Shown here piece by piece: positions 22,140 to 32,640 of a stretch of 64,000 nucleotides of DNA. The stretch is taken from NCBI RefSeq assembly GCF_905220565.1, contig NC_059419.1:992001-1056000 (forward strand), given 5' to 3'. Every line of letters begins with the position of its first letter. Positions within the stretch are counted from its first letter, which is position 1. The notes beneath the pieces were generated by a model. The model searched no databases. It had not been told where the DNA came from and saw only the letters and a list, made by a program, of their open reading frames with translations. This stretch comes from Melitaea cinxia (lineage: Eukaryota > Arthropoda > Insecta > Lepidoptera > Nymphalidae). A program made the position numbers and the translations under genes.

Positions 22140-22560
22140 ATCGCCGGCAAAAAATTTATGGGGTTGGGGGGGAAGGGAGGGTGTGTGCGTTTTTCACCCC
22201 CCCCGGACAACTATTTTCGTGTAAACCCCGTTGTTACAGATATCGTGGTTGAAGTTTTGAGGTTAAATTTTTAAATCGGAAAAAATTAACCTACCACCTT
22301 TGAGGCTAGAATAACGCTTGGCTCCGGCGCTGCGGGAAGTGCAGCCCTTCCGTCCTTGCGTGCGAAAGCACGCTCACTCATGCTCTGTTCCGCAGCGGAG
22401 GCTGGTCTGCCGCTCCTCTACGTATTCGTTCGCGCGCGCTCGCACGGCGGGCGAGGGCTGCCTTTCCTCCGCACCTCCGGCTTAAAAAACACTAGGGGTA
22501 GGGCAGACCAAGACTACGTGAACAGTGGGGTGCTCCGATTCAGTTTTGGCTATTTTTCGA
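22140..22560. other. GC-rich island with nested stem-loops
   Basis: GC-rich against very AT-rich surroundings. At 22358-22373 GCGTGC-GAAA-GCACGC forms a perfect 6-bp hairpin with a GNRA loop. Around it, GCTGCGG (22329-22335) pairs with CCGCAGC (22390-22396), extended by CTCC with GGAG after a bulge. An open frame of 93 codons starts at 22356 but has no recognised domain. It may be a repeat, a structured RNA or a promoter; undecided. Confidence 0.35.
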
Positions 22561-23094
22561 ATTTCTATACCTATATTCTAGCACGCAATGTTACTAATTT
22601 TATTAGAATATTGTGTCTGACGCGATATTTTGTTTAAAAGTGTCTGTTTGTCAGTCGTTAAAGGTCAGTTCATATCGTATTTTGATCTTGCAGTAAAGAT
22701 CGTTTTTACATACATTTGTTCGAAAATAACGTGTCAAAGTCGCAGAACGGAACATGAGTACACTTCTCGCAGCACCGGAATTAAGGTAGAGTCAGACGTA
22801 ACAAAAATTTAACCTCCCATAAATTAGTCACCTGTGATGTACATAATAGCCCTAAATTTAATTTAACATAAATTTTTGATTAAAAATAGTAATGCTCTAA
22901 ATATGTTGTTATTGTACTCAATAGCACTACGCTAATGATATAGTAACCATTGGTGTCCTCTTCAGTACACTTAGACCGTAATACCTAGTGTAGATGATGT
23001 TGATGTTGGGTCAATGTAGTCTCCAGATAGCTTGTTGTTTTCAGTCCCTTGAACAAAATGCAGTGTTTGTGTAAGAGCATACTGGCTAGTACTT

Positions 23095-24833
23095 GGTGAC
23101 AACCTAAATTTTTTTCTAAATATGAAAACAAAATCGATAGTCAGTGCTTGGGAGGACTCGTGTGATGCTTAAGGTGTATTTTATGATTTATCTAAGGCAT
23201 TTGACTGTGTTCAGCATAATACATTGATCAGGAAACTCAGTCACTATGACATTAAAAATACCGTACTAAATCTTCCGAGTTCTTATCTTAGTGATAGAAC
23301 TCAGAGGGTTGAAGTAAATGGTACTAAGTCGTCTGGATCTCATCTACAGATGGGGGTCCCACAAGGCTCATTTCTTGGTCCATTCTTGTTTTTAATATAC
23401 ATAAATGACCTACCGTATTTAGTACAGTAGAAGCATGAGATTGTATTGTTTGCTGATGATACTTCATTAATATTTAAATTACATAGACAAGAAACTAACT
23501 ATGACGATGTAAAAAATACTCTCTCTGAACTGGTGTACTGTGAATAACTTACTTATCAATAGTAAAAAAACAAATTGTATCAAATTTTCTTCTCCAAATG
23601 TCAAACAAATTGATATGCATCCAAAACTTGATGGTGATAAATTGAACTTAGTTAACTCAACCGTTTTTCTAGGAATCACCATTGATTCAAAGTTGCAGTG
23701 GTGACCCCATATCTGTCAGTTTACGGATAGACTGAGTTCTGCAGCGTACGCGGTTAAAAGAATAAGGTTATTAACAGATGTCGATACAGCTAGATTAGTT
23801 TACTTCAGCTACTTCCATAGTATAATCTTCTATGGCATTTCGCAATAGGGCAATGCGGCTGATATTAATGTCATTTTTATTCTGCAGAAAAGGGCTATCC
23901 GTTATATTTACAAAATGGGATGTAAAGAATCTCTGAAAGAGAAATTTAAAGAGTTCAACACCCTGACCTTTGCATCGCAGTATATTTATGAAAATATAAT
24001 GTACATACAGAAAAGTAGGCATTTATTCGTTAGTCATAGTCATTGACATGCCTCACATGATGTAACACTCAGGAACGACCACAAATTAATATTTCCTATA
24101 TGCCGGCTCAGGAAAAAAAAGTATTTCCTTTATAGGAATGTTTATCTTATTATACAATAAGATTCCGGTTGCGTTTCAATCTCTGCCTTTACTAAAGTTA
24201 AAAAAAAATATATCAAGAAAACTTAATGATGAAAAGGCATGGGATTGAATAAAGCTCGATCAGGCTATGTCTCTGATCTCAATCTGTAAATAGATATAGT
24301 TAAAATATTGGGAGCAGGTGACATGTGGTGGTTTCCACACACACGATTGGCTGTCTCGTGTTTATCCTGATAATTTCATGGTCATACTGTTACGTTTTGT
24401 CTTGTATATGCCTTTAAATTATTAAAAGAGTACCAAGAGTTTTTTTTCTCTGTCTTTATTTCTCTCGGCCTACACTAGGGACATTAGTTTATCTTATTTA
24501 TTGTAATATTTAATTAAGCCGAGGACATAATAGGAAGGTAATGTCTACTGAGACATTAGAAATTTAAAAACTTTTAACTTAATATTTTGATTATTTTGAC
24601 TAAGTTAAGGTTGCACATAACACACTAGGTATATTACCTAAGTTTGTAATGTACCCAATGTTAAGATATAAATTTTTATTTGTTTGATTTTTTTGCTACC
24701 TTAACTTTCTTTAATTATTGTCGAAGATATTTTATTATTATTTTTGTAAATGACATTATTTTGACTTTTATAAATGTGTATATCACCTTATGACGAAATA
24801 AATGTTTTCATTTCATTTCATTTTGTTTTCAAA
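23095..24833 (+). pseudogene. Decayed CR1/Jockey-type LINE, reverse transcriptase part
   Basis: An RT reading is broken by stops: 'YDLSKAFDCVQHNTLI', 'SSYLSDRTQRVEVNG', 'MGVPQGSFLGPFLFLIYIND', a stop at 23428, then 'LFADDTSLIFK' in the same general frame. Downstream sequence to about 24270 continues the C-terminal part in pieces. The 3' end has GAAATAAATG and TTTCATTTCATTT tail units at 24795-24833. It is 5'-truncated and cannot code for an enzyme. Its tail abuts the THAP exon on the other strand. Confidence 0.75.
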
Positions 24834-25236
24834 ATCTGGACGGGGTGGTGTTTACTTTCATCTTAACATGTTTTACAGATCCCATTATTTTGTATTCCAT
24901 ATAATTCTCCATATCTTGTTCCAACTGAAATAAAATGCGTTCATTACTAATTTGTTGTTTGCTTTCATAGTCATTGTAAGTTATGTTACCATCAACTTTA
25001 TTTATACATATACATATACTTACATTGAAATGATCCTCGCATAAATACACTCGGCTTTTAGTTGATAATGAATTAGGACCTCGTTTTGCAAGTTCCAACC
25101 AAACTTTCCTCATTTCAGTATCATCTGGCACTTTGATAAACAACTTTCCTGGATTTTTAATGCTAGTATTTGTACAACGAGGCACTAAACACCAACGATA
25201 GCTATTGTAATTCATTATTTTACACAAATACACCAA
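24829..25236 (-). CDS. THAP zinc-finger protein, first two exons, cut off by a LINE
   Basis: THAP domains are C2CH DNA-binding modules found in P-type transposases and in host regulators. Exon 1 is 25236-25024 (71 codons, donor GTAAGT); exon 2 is 24924-24829 after a TTTCAG acceptor, phase 0. Visible are C16, C21, C66 and H69 with the conserved W46 and F70. Exon 2 reads 'DMENYMEYKIMG', like the segment after THAP in many lepidopteran proteins. Then a stop appears exactly where the LINE tail begins, so the coding end is lost or lies beyond 23.1 kb. Met1 or Met8 could start it. It may be a host gene or a transposase remnant. Confidence 0.65.
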   Translation of the reverse strand: MVYLCKIMNYNSYRWCLVPRCTNTSIKNPGKLFIKVPDDTEMRKVWLELAKRGPNSLSTKSRVYLCEDHFNVSICICINKVDGNITYNDYESKQQISNERILFQLEQDMENYMEYKIMGSVKHVKMKVNTTPSRF

Positions 25237-25974
25237 ATAGTTTTAGCTGTTAACGTTGAACTACAAAGAGTATAAGATTTTGAACTATTGACGTTGACGT
25301 ACTCAACGAGTTCTGTCTTATTTACGTCATACACGACTTTTGTTTTTAACCATATTACGTCACCAAAATAGTTGATAGCGTTTTCGCGGAAATAAAAAAG
25401 GTTTAAAATGTAATTTAATTTTATGGCATGAAAGCGTGTTTATTTTGCCGAAATAATTTTTTTTTGTGGCTTGTTATTGGAAAATCAACATTTTGAAGTA
25501 CTTTTTCAAACATTAGTAATATCACGGAAAAGAGTAGGTTAGTCGAAATATATAAACACGAGGAAAGTCACGGGAACAATGTGTTTGATTATTAATTAAT
25601 TTGTCTATTTTATAGGGCATACAAAACAGTTTGAGACATACAAAAGTATAAAGCTGTGGCGACATCTATCGCACTACATACGAACTACGTAAATAGAGAT
25701 AACTGACGTATGCTACATCGCACTATCAAAATTTTCAGGGCGATTGAGTATATATACAAGAACCCGACAATAACCTTTGGGGCAGTAGCCCGCCAGACTC
25801 AACACCCGTCTGGTCGGTATATCCTCTCTTTTCGATGGCGGGCGAAGAACTTCACACCCTGTCCATTTACACCCCCAAAAAGCATATATGTAACAATAGT
25901 TATAGGTCTAAGTAACAAACCTTAATATATAACAGTATAAATAAATTGATTTTGATTACATTTGTGTAGTCAGT
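25237..25974. other. Upstream of the THAP exons; no gene supported
   Basis: Contains ACGTCA-type motifs (25330-25368) and AT-rich sequence. A GC-richer part at 25760-25860 has 'GTAGCCCGCCAGACTC' and 'GATGGCGGGCGAAG'. It gives a 71-codon open frame without a recognised domain. Confidence 0.35.
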
Positions 25975-26245
25975 AATTTCAGTATATTGCAGTCTACTGT
26001 TGGACATAGGTCTCTCCAAGTTCACACCAGATATCCCGGTTGTCTGCTAGCATCATCCAACCTACACCGGCAATCTTTTACGTAGATCGTCGGCCCAGCG
26101 GGTCGGAAGGCGTCTCACACTGCGTTTGCCATCACTTGGTCTCCACTCCAGGACACGTCTGCTCCAACGGCTATCGATCCTGCGACAGAGGTGACCAGCC
26201 CACTACTAACTTCAACTTGCTAATTCTGTGGGCTATGTCGGTTAC
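25975..26245 (-). pseudogene. RTE LINE 3' end, decayed
   Basis: On the minus strand it reads as the C-terminal end of an RTE protein, followed by the typical tail over 'ATATTGCAGTCTACTGTTGG' (complement). It matches the better copy at 38005-38470, for example 'GTAGATCGTCGG' and 'CACGTCTGCTCCAACGG'. It has no open frame. Confidence 0.65.
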
Positions 26246-26790
26246 ATTTACTTACAACTAATTTTATTACAAATTTATATAATAAAGGAAAATTCGGTGA
26301 CAGGTAAGGTAATTTAATTAGAATTGTGATAAAATTAGAATCAAAATTTTACGTTTATTAAAAATAAGTCGATAATAAGTCTTTCATATCGTGAACAGAA
26401 CTTTGTCGATTTGTTTTTTAAACGCACTTAATTATTCACTGAAAACGTCATTATTTCTATCAATTTTAACAAAATCTTTGTACAGGTGACATATACCGAC
26501 AGTTTGTAAATAAAAACAAAAAAAATGAACCTTTTGAATTGGGTATAATGAAACTACTTTTTCGGATTTTATCGGGGCTTATTAAGTTTTTTAAAAGCCT
26601 AAAAAGCCTTTTAAAGTTTTGGATAGGTAGGTACTTTACAGCAACCATTTTATTATGTAACCATTAAATTTCATTCTATCTATATCACTATATCATTATT
26701 AAACCATTTAATTTCATTTCGCCTGGTGCATCGTCGCTGACCAGTTGTGTTCACACTGTATATTGATAGATAGATAGATATGCTGCGATA
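26246..26790. other. No recognised feature
   Basis: AT-rich. A short GATA simple repeat (26766-26780) is the only structure seen. Confidence 0.4.
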
Positions 26791-26799
26791 CGAAAACCG

Positions 26800-27473
26800 T
26801 ATAATTTCAAGGTTGGAATCTTGGTTTGAACAATGCGACGGAGAGTTCACTCAAATCACAAATGATCTTGATGATGTTAAAAATTAACTTCAGTTCATGA
26901 AATTGAAAAACGTGTCGAAATTCTTGAACGAAGGATAAACGAGTTGAAGAGTTGGAATCAAAAGTGGATATGACGGCGCAACAGGCAAGGCAATACAACT
27001 TAGAAATCATGAGAAAGCGTGGAAAAGATCTGCTGATAACGCGTCTGGAGATAGGAACACTTTTAAAATGTCCACTTTCAAAACAAGATGTTGTACGAGT
27101 ATCTGTTCATCGTGTCCTGTCGCCAGATTTCAAGAGATCCCGCCCGAAGAATATAATAGCTAAATTTAATAATAGAATGATACGTGATAGCCTTGTTGCT
27201 TCTGCACGCCTAGCAAAGGGAACTAAGAGGGATCAGCTCGGGATTACCGGCCGAAACAACAAATATTTATTAATGAGCATCTCACCCTTAAAAATAAAGG
27301 TTTATTTCAGGAAGTATGGGAGACAGCTAAGAAATGTGCCTATAGATATACCTGGATCAAATATGGAAACATATTGGTTCGTGAAAGTGACACTACGCCC
27401 GTCATTGCTATACGGTCACGCAGTGATTTATGCAAAATTAAAAATCTGTAGAATAGTTAATTTTTGTAATTAG
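26800..27473 (+). pseudogene. LINE ORF1 remnant, C-terminal FP-like domain (CR1/Jockey type)
   Basis: An open stretch at 26952-27473 reads 'RVSVHRVLSPDFKRSRP', 'NIIAKFNNRMIRDSL' and 'RDQLGITG', the pattern seen in the ORF1 at 60033-61142 ('PRSVIVKLRSARHRDAV', 'SSHLGIGG'). Upstream bases 26800-26950 hold the coiled-coil part with stops. This is the remains of the LINE whose RT lies at 28783-29946. Confidence 0.6.
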
Positions 27474-27481
27474 TCCTTTTT

Positions 27482-28082
27482 TAAGCGACTTCCAAAAAAG
27501 GAGGAGGTTCTCAATTCGACTGTATTTTTTTTTTGTATGTTACATCAAAACTTTTGACCGGGTAGACCGATTTCGACAAATTTTGTTTTAATCGAAAGGT
27601 GGTGTGTGCCAATTGGTCCCATTTAGATTTATTTGAGATCTAACAACTACTTTTCGAGTTATATCTAATAATGCGTTTTTACTTGACGCTTTTTTTCGTC
27701 GACCTACGTTGTATTATACCGCATAACTTTCTACTGGATGTACCGATGTTGATAATTCTTTTTTTGTTGGAAAGAAGATATCTCTAGTTTAGTACCATGA
27801 TAAGGAAACCAGGATCTGATGATGGTATCCTAGGGAAATCGAGGGAAACTCTTGAAAATCTGTAATAACTTTTAACCGGGTGTACCGATTTTAATAATTT
27901 TTAATTTAATCGAAAGCTGATGTTTGTCATGTGGTCACATAGAAATTTGATTGAGATCTGATAACTACTTTTTGAGTAATCTTTGATAACGCGTAGTTAC
28001 TTGACTATTTTTTCGTCGATCTACGTTTATTACTCGTCGATGTAATTGAAGTCGGTTTTTTTTAGTTTGCGAGCAAACACAA
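27482..28082 (+). repeat. Internally duplicated interspersed repeat, family F
   Basis: About 600 bases, the same layout as 57672-58297: a start at 'GCGACTTCCAAAAAAGG', two related halves each with 'ACCGATTT...TAATCGAAA' and 'GAGATCTRACAACTACTTTT', and an end 'GAAGTCGGTTTTTTTT' plus the hairpin GTTTGC-GA-GCAAAC. The start and end carry AACCGACTTC-like sequence in inverted orientation. It is non-coding and its class is unknown. Confidence 0.7.
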
Positions 28083-28186
28083 TTATGGCTAAAAATTATT
28101 TAGTTGGATTTTTTATTATTAGTATATCTCATTTTTCTAATAAGATTAAAGATTTGTAAAAAAATAGGTCAGTAATAAGTAATCTT

Positions 28187-28203
28187 ATGATATACTTATA
28201 CAA
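28187..28203. repeat. Left target-site duplication of the R1-type fragment
   Basis: ATGATATACTTATACAA, 17 bases, repeated exactly at 28766-28782. Confidence 0.85.
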
Positions 28204-28765
28204 CTTGTGTCGGACGGTCCAAAAGGAGCCAACGACTGGATGTCACGATTGTGGCGCGGCGGTGGACTCTGCACAGCACACTCTCGAGGTGTGCCCGAGA
28301 TGGGCGGCGCTGCGTCGCGATCTGACGACAGTCGTCGGAGGAGACTTGTCACTGCCGAGCATCATCACCGCGATGCTCGGCAATGACGAGTCCTGGACGG
28401 CGATGGTCTCCTTCTGCGAGACAGTAATTTTCCAGAAGGAGAACGACGAGCGGATGAGAGAGGAGGCCACCGACGAGGCCTCCGTCCGCAGGCGACGAAC
28501 GGGGGTGCGTAGGAGGCGCTACTTAATGCACCTCCAGTAATGCCCCTGTGCTTGTGTCGGTTCGGGATGGTAACCCGGTCCTGCTAGACATGGCGTCGTC
28601 GGGATTGTTAAAGCCTCCAATTAAAGCGGCTGAAGGCTCCCGCAGGGGTTTGGTCGGTAGTGCACCCCCAAGTGTTGAAGCCGACATACGGTCTAGGACT
28701 GCCTTCCCGGGCGTCCTGGATATCACCCATAAATGGGTTCCCCTGCGATAACAAAAAAAAAAAAA
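28204..28765 (+). mobile_element. 5'-truncated R1-clade LINE, 3' end with poly(A)
   Basis: A 562-bp piece between perfect 17-bp duplications. It holds the last 111 codons of ORF2, a GC-rich 3' UTR and a poly(A) of about 14. GC content is far higher than around it. The C-terminal pattern is like R1/TRAS/SART proteins (known family feature). It is inserted in an older LINE remnant. Confidence 0.85.
28205..28540 (+). CDS. C-terminal end of R1-type ORF2
   Basis: 111 codons to a stop, in frame with the duplicated target by chance. It has the zinc cluster 'CHDCGAAVDSAQHTLEVC' typical of the R1-clade C-terminus and an Arg-rich end. EN, RT and most of ORF2 are lost by 5' truncation, so it is not functional. 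Confidence 0.75.
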   Translation: MCRTVQKEPTTGCHDCGAAVDSAQHTLEVCPRWAALRRDLTTVVGGDLSLPSIITAMLGNDESWTAMVSFCETVIFQKENDERMREEATDEASVRRRRTGVRRRRYLMHLQ

Positions 28766-28782
28766 ATGATATACTTATACAA
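28766..28782. repeat. Right target-site duplication of the R1-type fragment
   Basis: An exact copy of 28187-28203, directly after the poly(A). Confidence 0.85.
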
Positions 28783-29946
28783 ATTTTTTGTTTGAAAGTA
28801 TTGATAGTCGGCAACAGATAGATGCTGTTTATACAGATTTTTCCAAGGCATTCGACAAGGTCGATCATTTGCTGCTCTTAAAAAAATTAGCCTTTAATGG
28901 GATAAGAGGAAATATTTTACGCTGGTTTGCTTCCTATATCGCAAATACACAACGGGTAATATCAACGGATTCGCTTCTAAGTCGATTACTATCAGCTCTA
29001 CTGATCAACAATTGACCCACTTATATTTATATTATTTATTAACGATATTGGGTGTTGTTTCCATAATGCCAAGTACCTACTATATTCCAACGACTTAAAA
29101 GTATATTTAAGAATAGATAATTACAGCAGTTATCTTAAATTACAAGCGGACCTTGATGGATTATCTGAATATTGCATTGAGAACAAATTACAACTGAATA
29201 ACTTTAAATGTAAAAGAAAATTTATAATATTGAACTTTTACTAAAAAGTTCATTATTATAAATTCTCAATATAGTCTTTGTAATGTTCCGTTACAAAAAA
29301 TATCGCATATATATCGCAATATATAAGGGATCTAGATGTATTGATGGACTCGAAGTTGCACTTTGATTCCCATGTAGATCATATTGTCAACAAAGCCTAT
29401 CAACTTTACGGTTTTGTTGTTAGAGCGTGTACTTCATTTAGATCGTATTTGATTCTTTTTAAATCCCTCATCAAATTAACTTGAATATGCAACAGTCATT
29501 TGGAATCCTTTTTATGATAAATATAGCGATCGTGTGGAAATGGTTCAGCGTAAATTTCTGGTTGTCATCAATTACAAATGTTATTACAGTAAGTCTTCTT
29601 ACGATAATCTACTATTAAAGTTTCGAGTACTTCCATTGGATAAAAGAAGGATAGTCTCTAACCAGACCCTTCTATATAAAGTTTGCAATAATATGATTGA
29701 TAGCAACGATTTGTGCTCAACTGCTGTGTTGATCAACTTTACTTTAGTGTTCTGAGTAAGCCTAGCCGTTCGTGTAGCGCTTTGAAGTTTCATCTATTTG
29801 TGTCTAAAAATACTAAAACAAAAGCGGGTGAACGTGCACCTCTGCGGCGTCTTATGCAATCAAATCACGGTAGATTCGCAAGATCTTATATATTCTGTTT
29901 GTCACTGTCTTCTTTTAAGAAAGATATTATTGGCACTCTGCAGTGA
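28783..29946 (+). pseudogene. Decayed CR1/Jockey-type reverse transcriptase
   Basis: It reads 'QIDAVYTDFSKAFDKVDH' and 'LRWFASYIANTQRV', then stops and frame changes. Later pieces at 29534-29946 match the thumb and C-terminal part ('VQRKFLVVINYK', 'LRVLPLDKRR'). It resembles the intact element at 61185-64000 ('DAIYTDFSCAFDKVNHQ'). The R1 fragment is inserted just upstream. Confidence 0.7.
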
Positions 29947-29959
29947 TAAATCTTCATAT

Positions 29960-30245
29960 GTATAAATTGCGAGTCACGTTTGTTTGTCTGCGATGGACTC
30001 CTAAACTGCTTAACCGATTTTAATCAAATTTTCACACCGTGTGTTTGTTTATCCAACTTTAAAGATAGGCTATCTTATTTTGATATATGTAATTAATATA
30101 TTATATTTAAGAAAGAAAAAAATAAGGTGGTTGAGATGACATTAAAACCGTGACACATAAGTTCACGATATTTTTGGCGCGAACTTGTGAAGGCTTATGT
30201 CCAGCCGTAGACTGCGATAGGCTAAAGTGATGATGATGGAAACCG
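29960..30245 (+). repeat. Decayed Helitron-like block and RTE 3' tail
   Basis: 29960-30110 has 'GCGAGTCACGTTTGTTTGTC' and 'CTTAACCGATTTTAATC' as in other Helitron-like pieces. 30168-30240 ends 'GGCTTATGTCCAGCCGTAGACTG' then GATGATGATG, an RTE tail. Confidence 0.45.
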
Positions 30246-30704
30246 TGACTTTTCGATCCTATATATATATCACAAATATTTCGACTTTAATACATTATGT
30301 ATTAAAATATGCTCAGAAATCATAAGTAATAGCATGCGTTTATGTATTCATAAAATTCATAAATTACATAACGTCACAATGCACTGTCACATTTTCTCTA
30401 ACATAACCTTTGGACGAGTAAACAAGACTTAAGAAATATAATGCTTTTGGATTTTGGTTTAGTAACTTTTGCTTACTGACAACCGCTCTGATATAGGGTT
30501 GGGTATAGCACCAGCCGCCGCGGCGTTCGCGGGCTTGGGAGAAAGAAATGAGAAATATTTATTCGTAAAACTTTGTTATAGATTTTTCATTGCTAATCTG
30601 GCCCCAAAACTAACTAGGAAAACCCGTGAAAGGAGATTTGTATTTGGAAAATTATTTATATTCTTTCTGGATGACGTTCTTGCTCAGTCTCCCCGCTGTG
30701 CTTT

Positions 30705-30866
30705 GGAGCCCACGTGAAGCTGATGACCCGGGTTGTTATCGCAAACACCTGATAGTGATCATTACTCATAGTAGGAAATGTGATGTGGTGGATTAAGCTT
30801 CGATCCTTCACCTACATGGAGAAAGATGCCTATGCACAGCAGTGGAATTTTACAAGCTGAATTAGT
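30705..30866 (+). repeat. SINE family B, 3' fragment
   Basis: Blocks 'GGTTGTTATCGCAAACACC', 'GTGGTGGATTAAGC' and 'TGCCTATGCACAGCAGTGG' match the 3' half of 4551-4869. Confidence 0.65.
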
Positions 30867-30879
30867 CAATCAACCTATG

Positions 30880-31075
30880 ACTTTCTACTCCGGGGGTTGT
30901 GGGTTCGATTCCCACCCCGAGTCTGGGTGTAATATATATACATATTTATTTATCTATTTATATATGTATTATTTATAAGTATGTTTATCAAAAAAATATA
31001 TACACCTATAACACAAGCATTTAGTTGCTAGGAACAAACGACCGTGTGTGTATTGTGTAGATATTTATTTATTTA
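30880..31075 (+). repeat. tRNA-derived SINE, family C
   Basis: B box 'GGGTTCGATTCCC' near 30903-30915, then 'GAGTCTGGGTGTAA', an AT-rich body with 'TTATCAAAAAAATATATAC' and 'GGAACAAACGACCGTGTGTG'. The A box part is lost or changed. Confidence 0.6.
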
Positions 31076-32296
31076 TTTAATCTACGATTATTTGTATTCA
31101 CATTTAGAAGAAAAAAATTATCTGTATCTACCAACTGTCCTAAGTTGTCCACACTCTGCAATAAGAACATGTGACCGTATGTTCAACAAAAAAAAAGAAA
31201 GATGAGAAAATATTTTTGTAAAGTTTTAGTAGACTTTCTAACTTAATAAATAATTTCACGTTATTTCCGCTATTTCAAGTATACAAATCGCTATGTAAAT
31301 CTTTGACACGAAATACTCTTTAATTGTGTTTACCTACTTATAGTAAAAGGCTTTGTATCATTAGAGACATAGAATAGAAAGTCAACTAAAGGAGTCATCG
31401 AAGCCAATCAAGTTTTATGGCCTTTGTTCTTGTTACTATAAGTTGGCAAAGAAATTGTAGAAAGTTAAAAAGAGAAATTAAAAAAAATGTTTTCCTGATT
31501 TTATTGTTTACCAACGTCAAATAAATATCATAATAACCATTACAACTGTTTAATAATTAAAATTTTTGCTATGCAGGAAATTTATGATGCATATTGTTTG
31601 TATCTTGACAAATAAATAAATAATTGTATTATATTGTTATAAGCGACTACCTCTAAACACAAGAGCGCTTATAGTTATCATTATATCACATTTTAAATTT
31701 ACTTAATATTATTCGTGTCATATTGTTCATCTTAGCGGCACACTGAACATGTCATTTCCACCGCTCGTGGTACTCCGAGGCGGATTGTTACCATCAGTTA
31801 TGGCAACGCATTGCATAAATACGACGCGCTGTCTGACGCAACTAGACGTTGAATCGCTTGACCGTTAGAATGTAATTGTAACCACATTATTATTATCCTA
31901 ATTGGTGCACTACCAATAGTAATGGTAATATCCATACATGCATCTATATTATAATTCCATATATGTCCATACGTGCATCTATATTATAATTCTTACATAT
32001 CTGTTGTCCAACGCCTTTGATTTTTGATGACAAGACAACACCGCATGTCGCATTTAAGTAAAGGTTTACCTTTCTTCTGTGTAAGGACATTCATGAAATC
32101 GCAGTTCTCTACTTATGCAGGATGACAATGTACAATCTCCTGCACACAGGTAGTATGAACCATTTTAATTGCTTACAAATTAAAACAAACATGCGCCAAC
32201 CCTAAAAGACGTGTCCCGAGTTACTAACCGTACACGCCGCACGATTGATAGACGATAGGGGTTGACAAAAGTAATAAAAGAAAAACTGGAACTTAC
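31076..32296. other. No gene recognised; small tandem duplication
   Basis: Mostly AT-rich. 31932-31995 holds two copies of about 28 bases with 'TCCATACRTGCATCTATATT'. 31730-31870 is GC-richer and looks unique. Confidence 0.4.
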
Positions 32297-32640
32297 CATT
32301 AATTTTTTTATACTGTAAATCCATTCCGCCCATTAAGATTCAGCACCACTTCAGGCGCCAGCTCCAAGCACCAGACACGGAAAACAAAATCATTTATCGT
32401 TTTCTTCACATCCACATAACCAAGGTGTTTTGAAATATTGTTCATGTTTAAAAACACGACGATTAGAAGATTTAGTTTTCGTACCTACTACTTTGACTGA
32501 GTACAATTTCAGTTCGAGGCGCATTTCGAAAGTCTTTTTAAGCTGTATATTAAAAGATACACTGTATTATTATTGTCTATCTCTTTCGCACTCATTAAAT
32601 ACAGTGCTAGGAATCGTTTTAAACTTCGTTTCATAGGAAC
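32297..32640 (-). other. Candidate promoter and first exon of an unknown gene
   Basis: On the minus strand an ATG at 32333 opens 'MGGMDLQYKKIN' and reaches AATG followed by GTAAGT, a strong donor, at 32296. An in-frame TGA lies three codons upstream, so this ATG would be first. An initiator-like 'GTACTCAGTC' lies near 32496-32505 and 'GAGTGCGAAAGAGATAG' near 32580-32596. No next exon was found, so the coding reading is only a candidate, and I do not recognise the protein. Confidence 0.35.

Noticed and set aside
28523..28868. Three overlapping frames
   Set aside because: They lie in the GC-rich 3' UTR of the R1-type fragment and across its poly(A).
30469..30717. An 82-codon plus-strand frame
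   Set aside because: No domain, mixed composition, and it runs into a SINE fragment.
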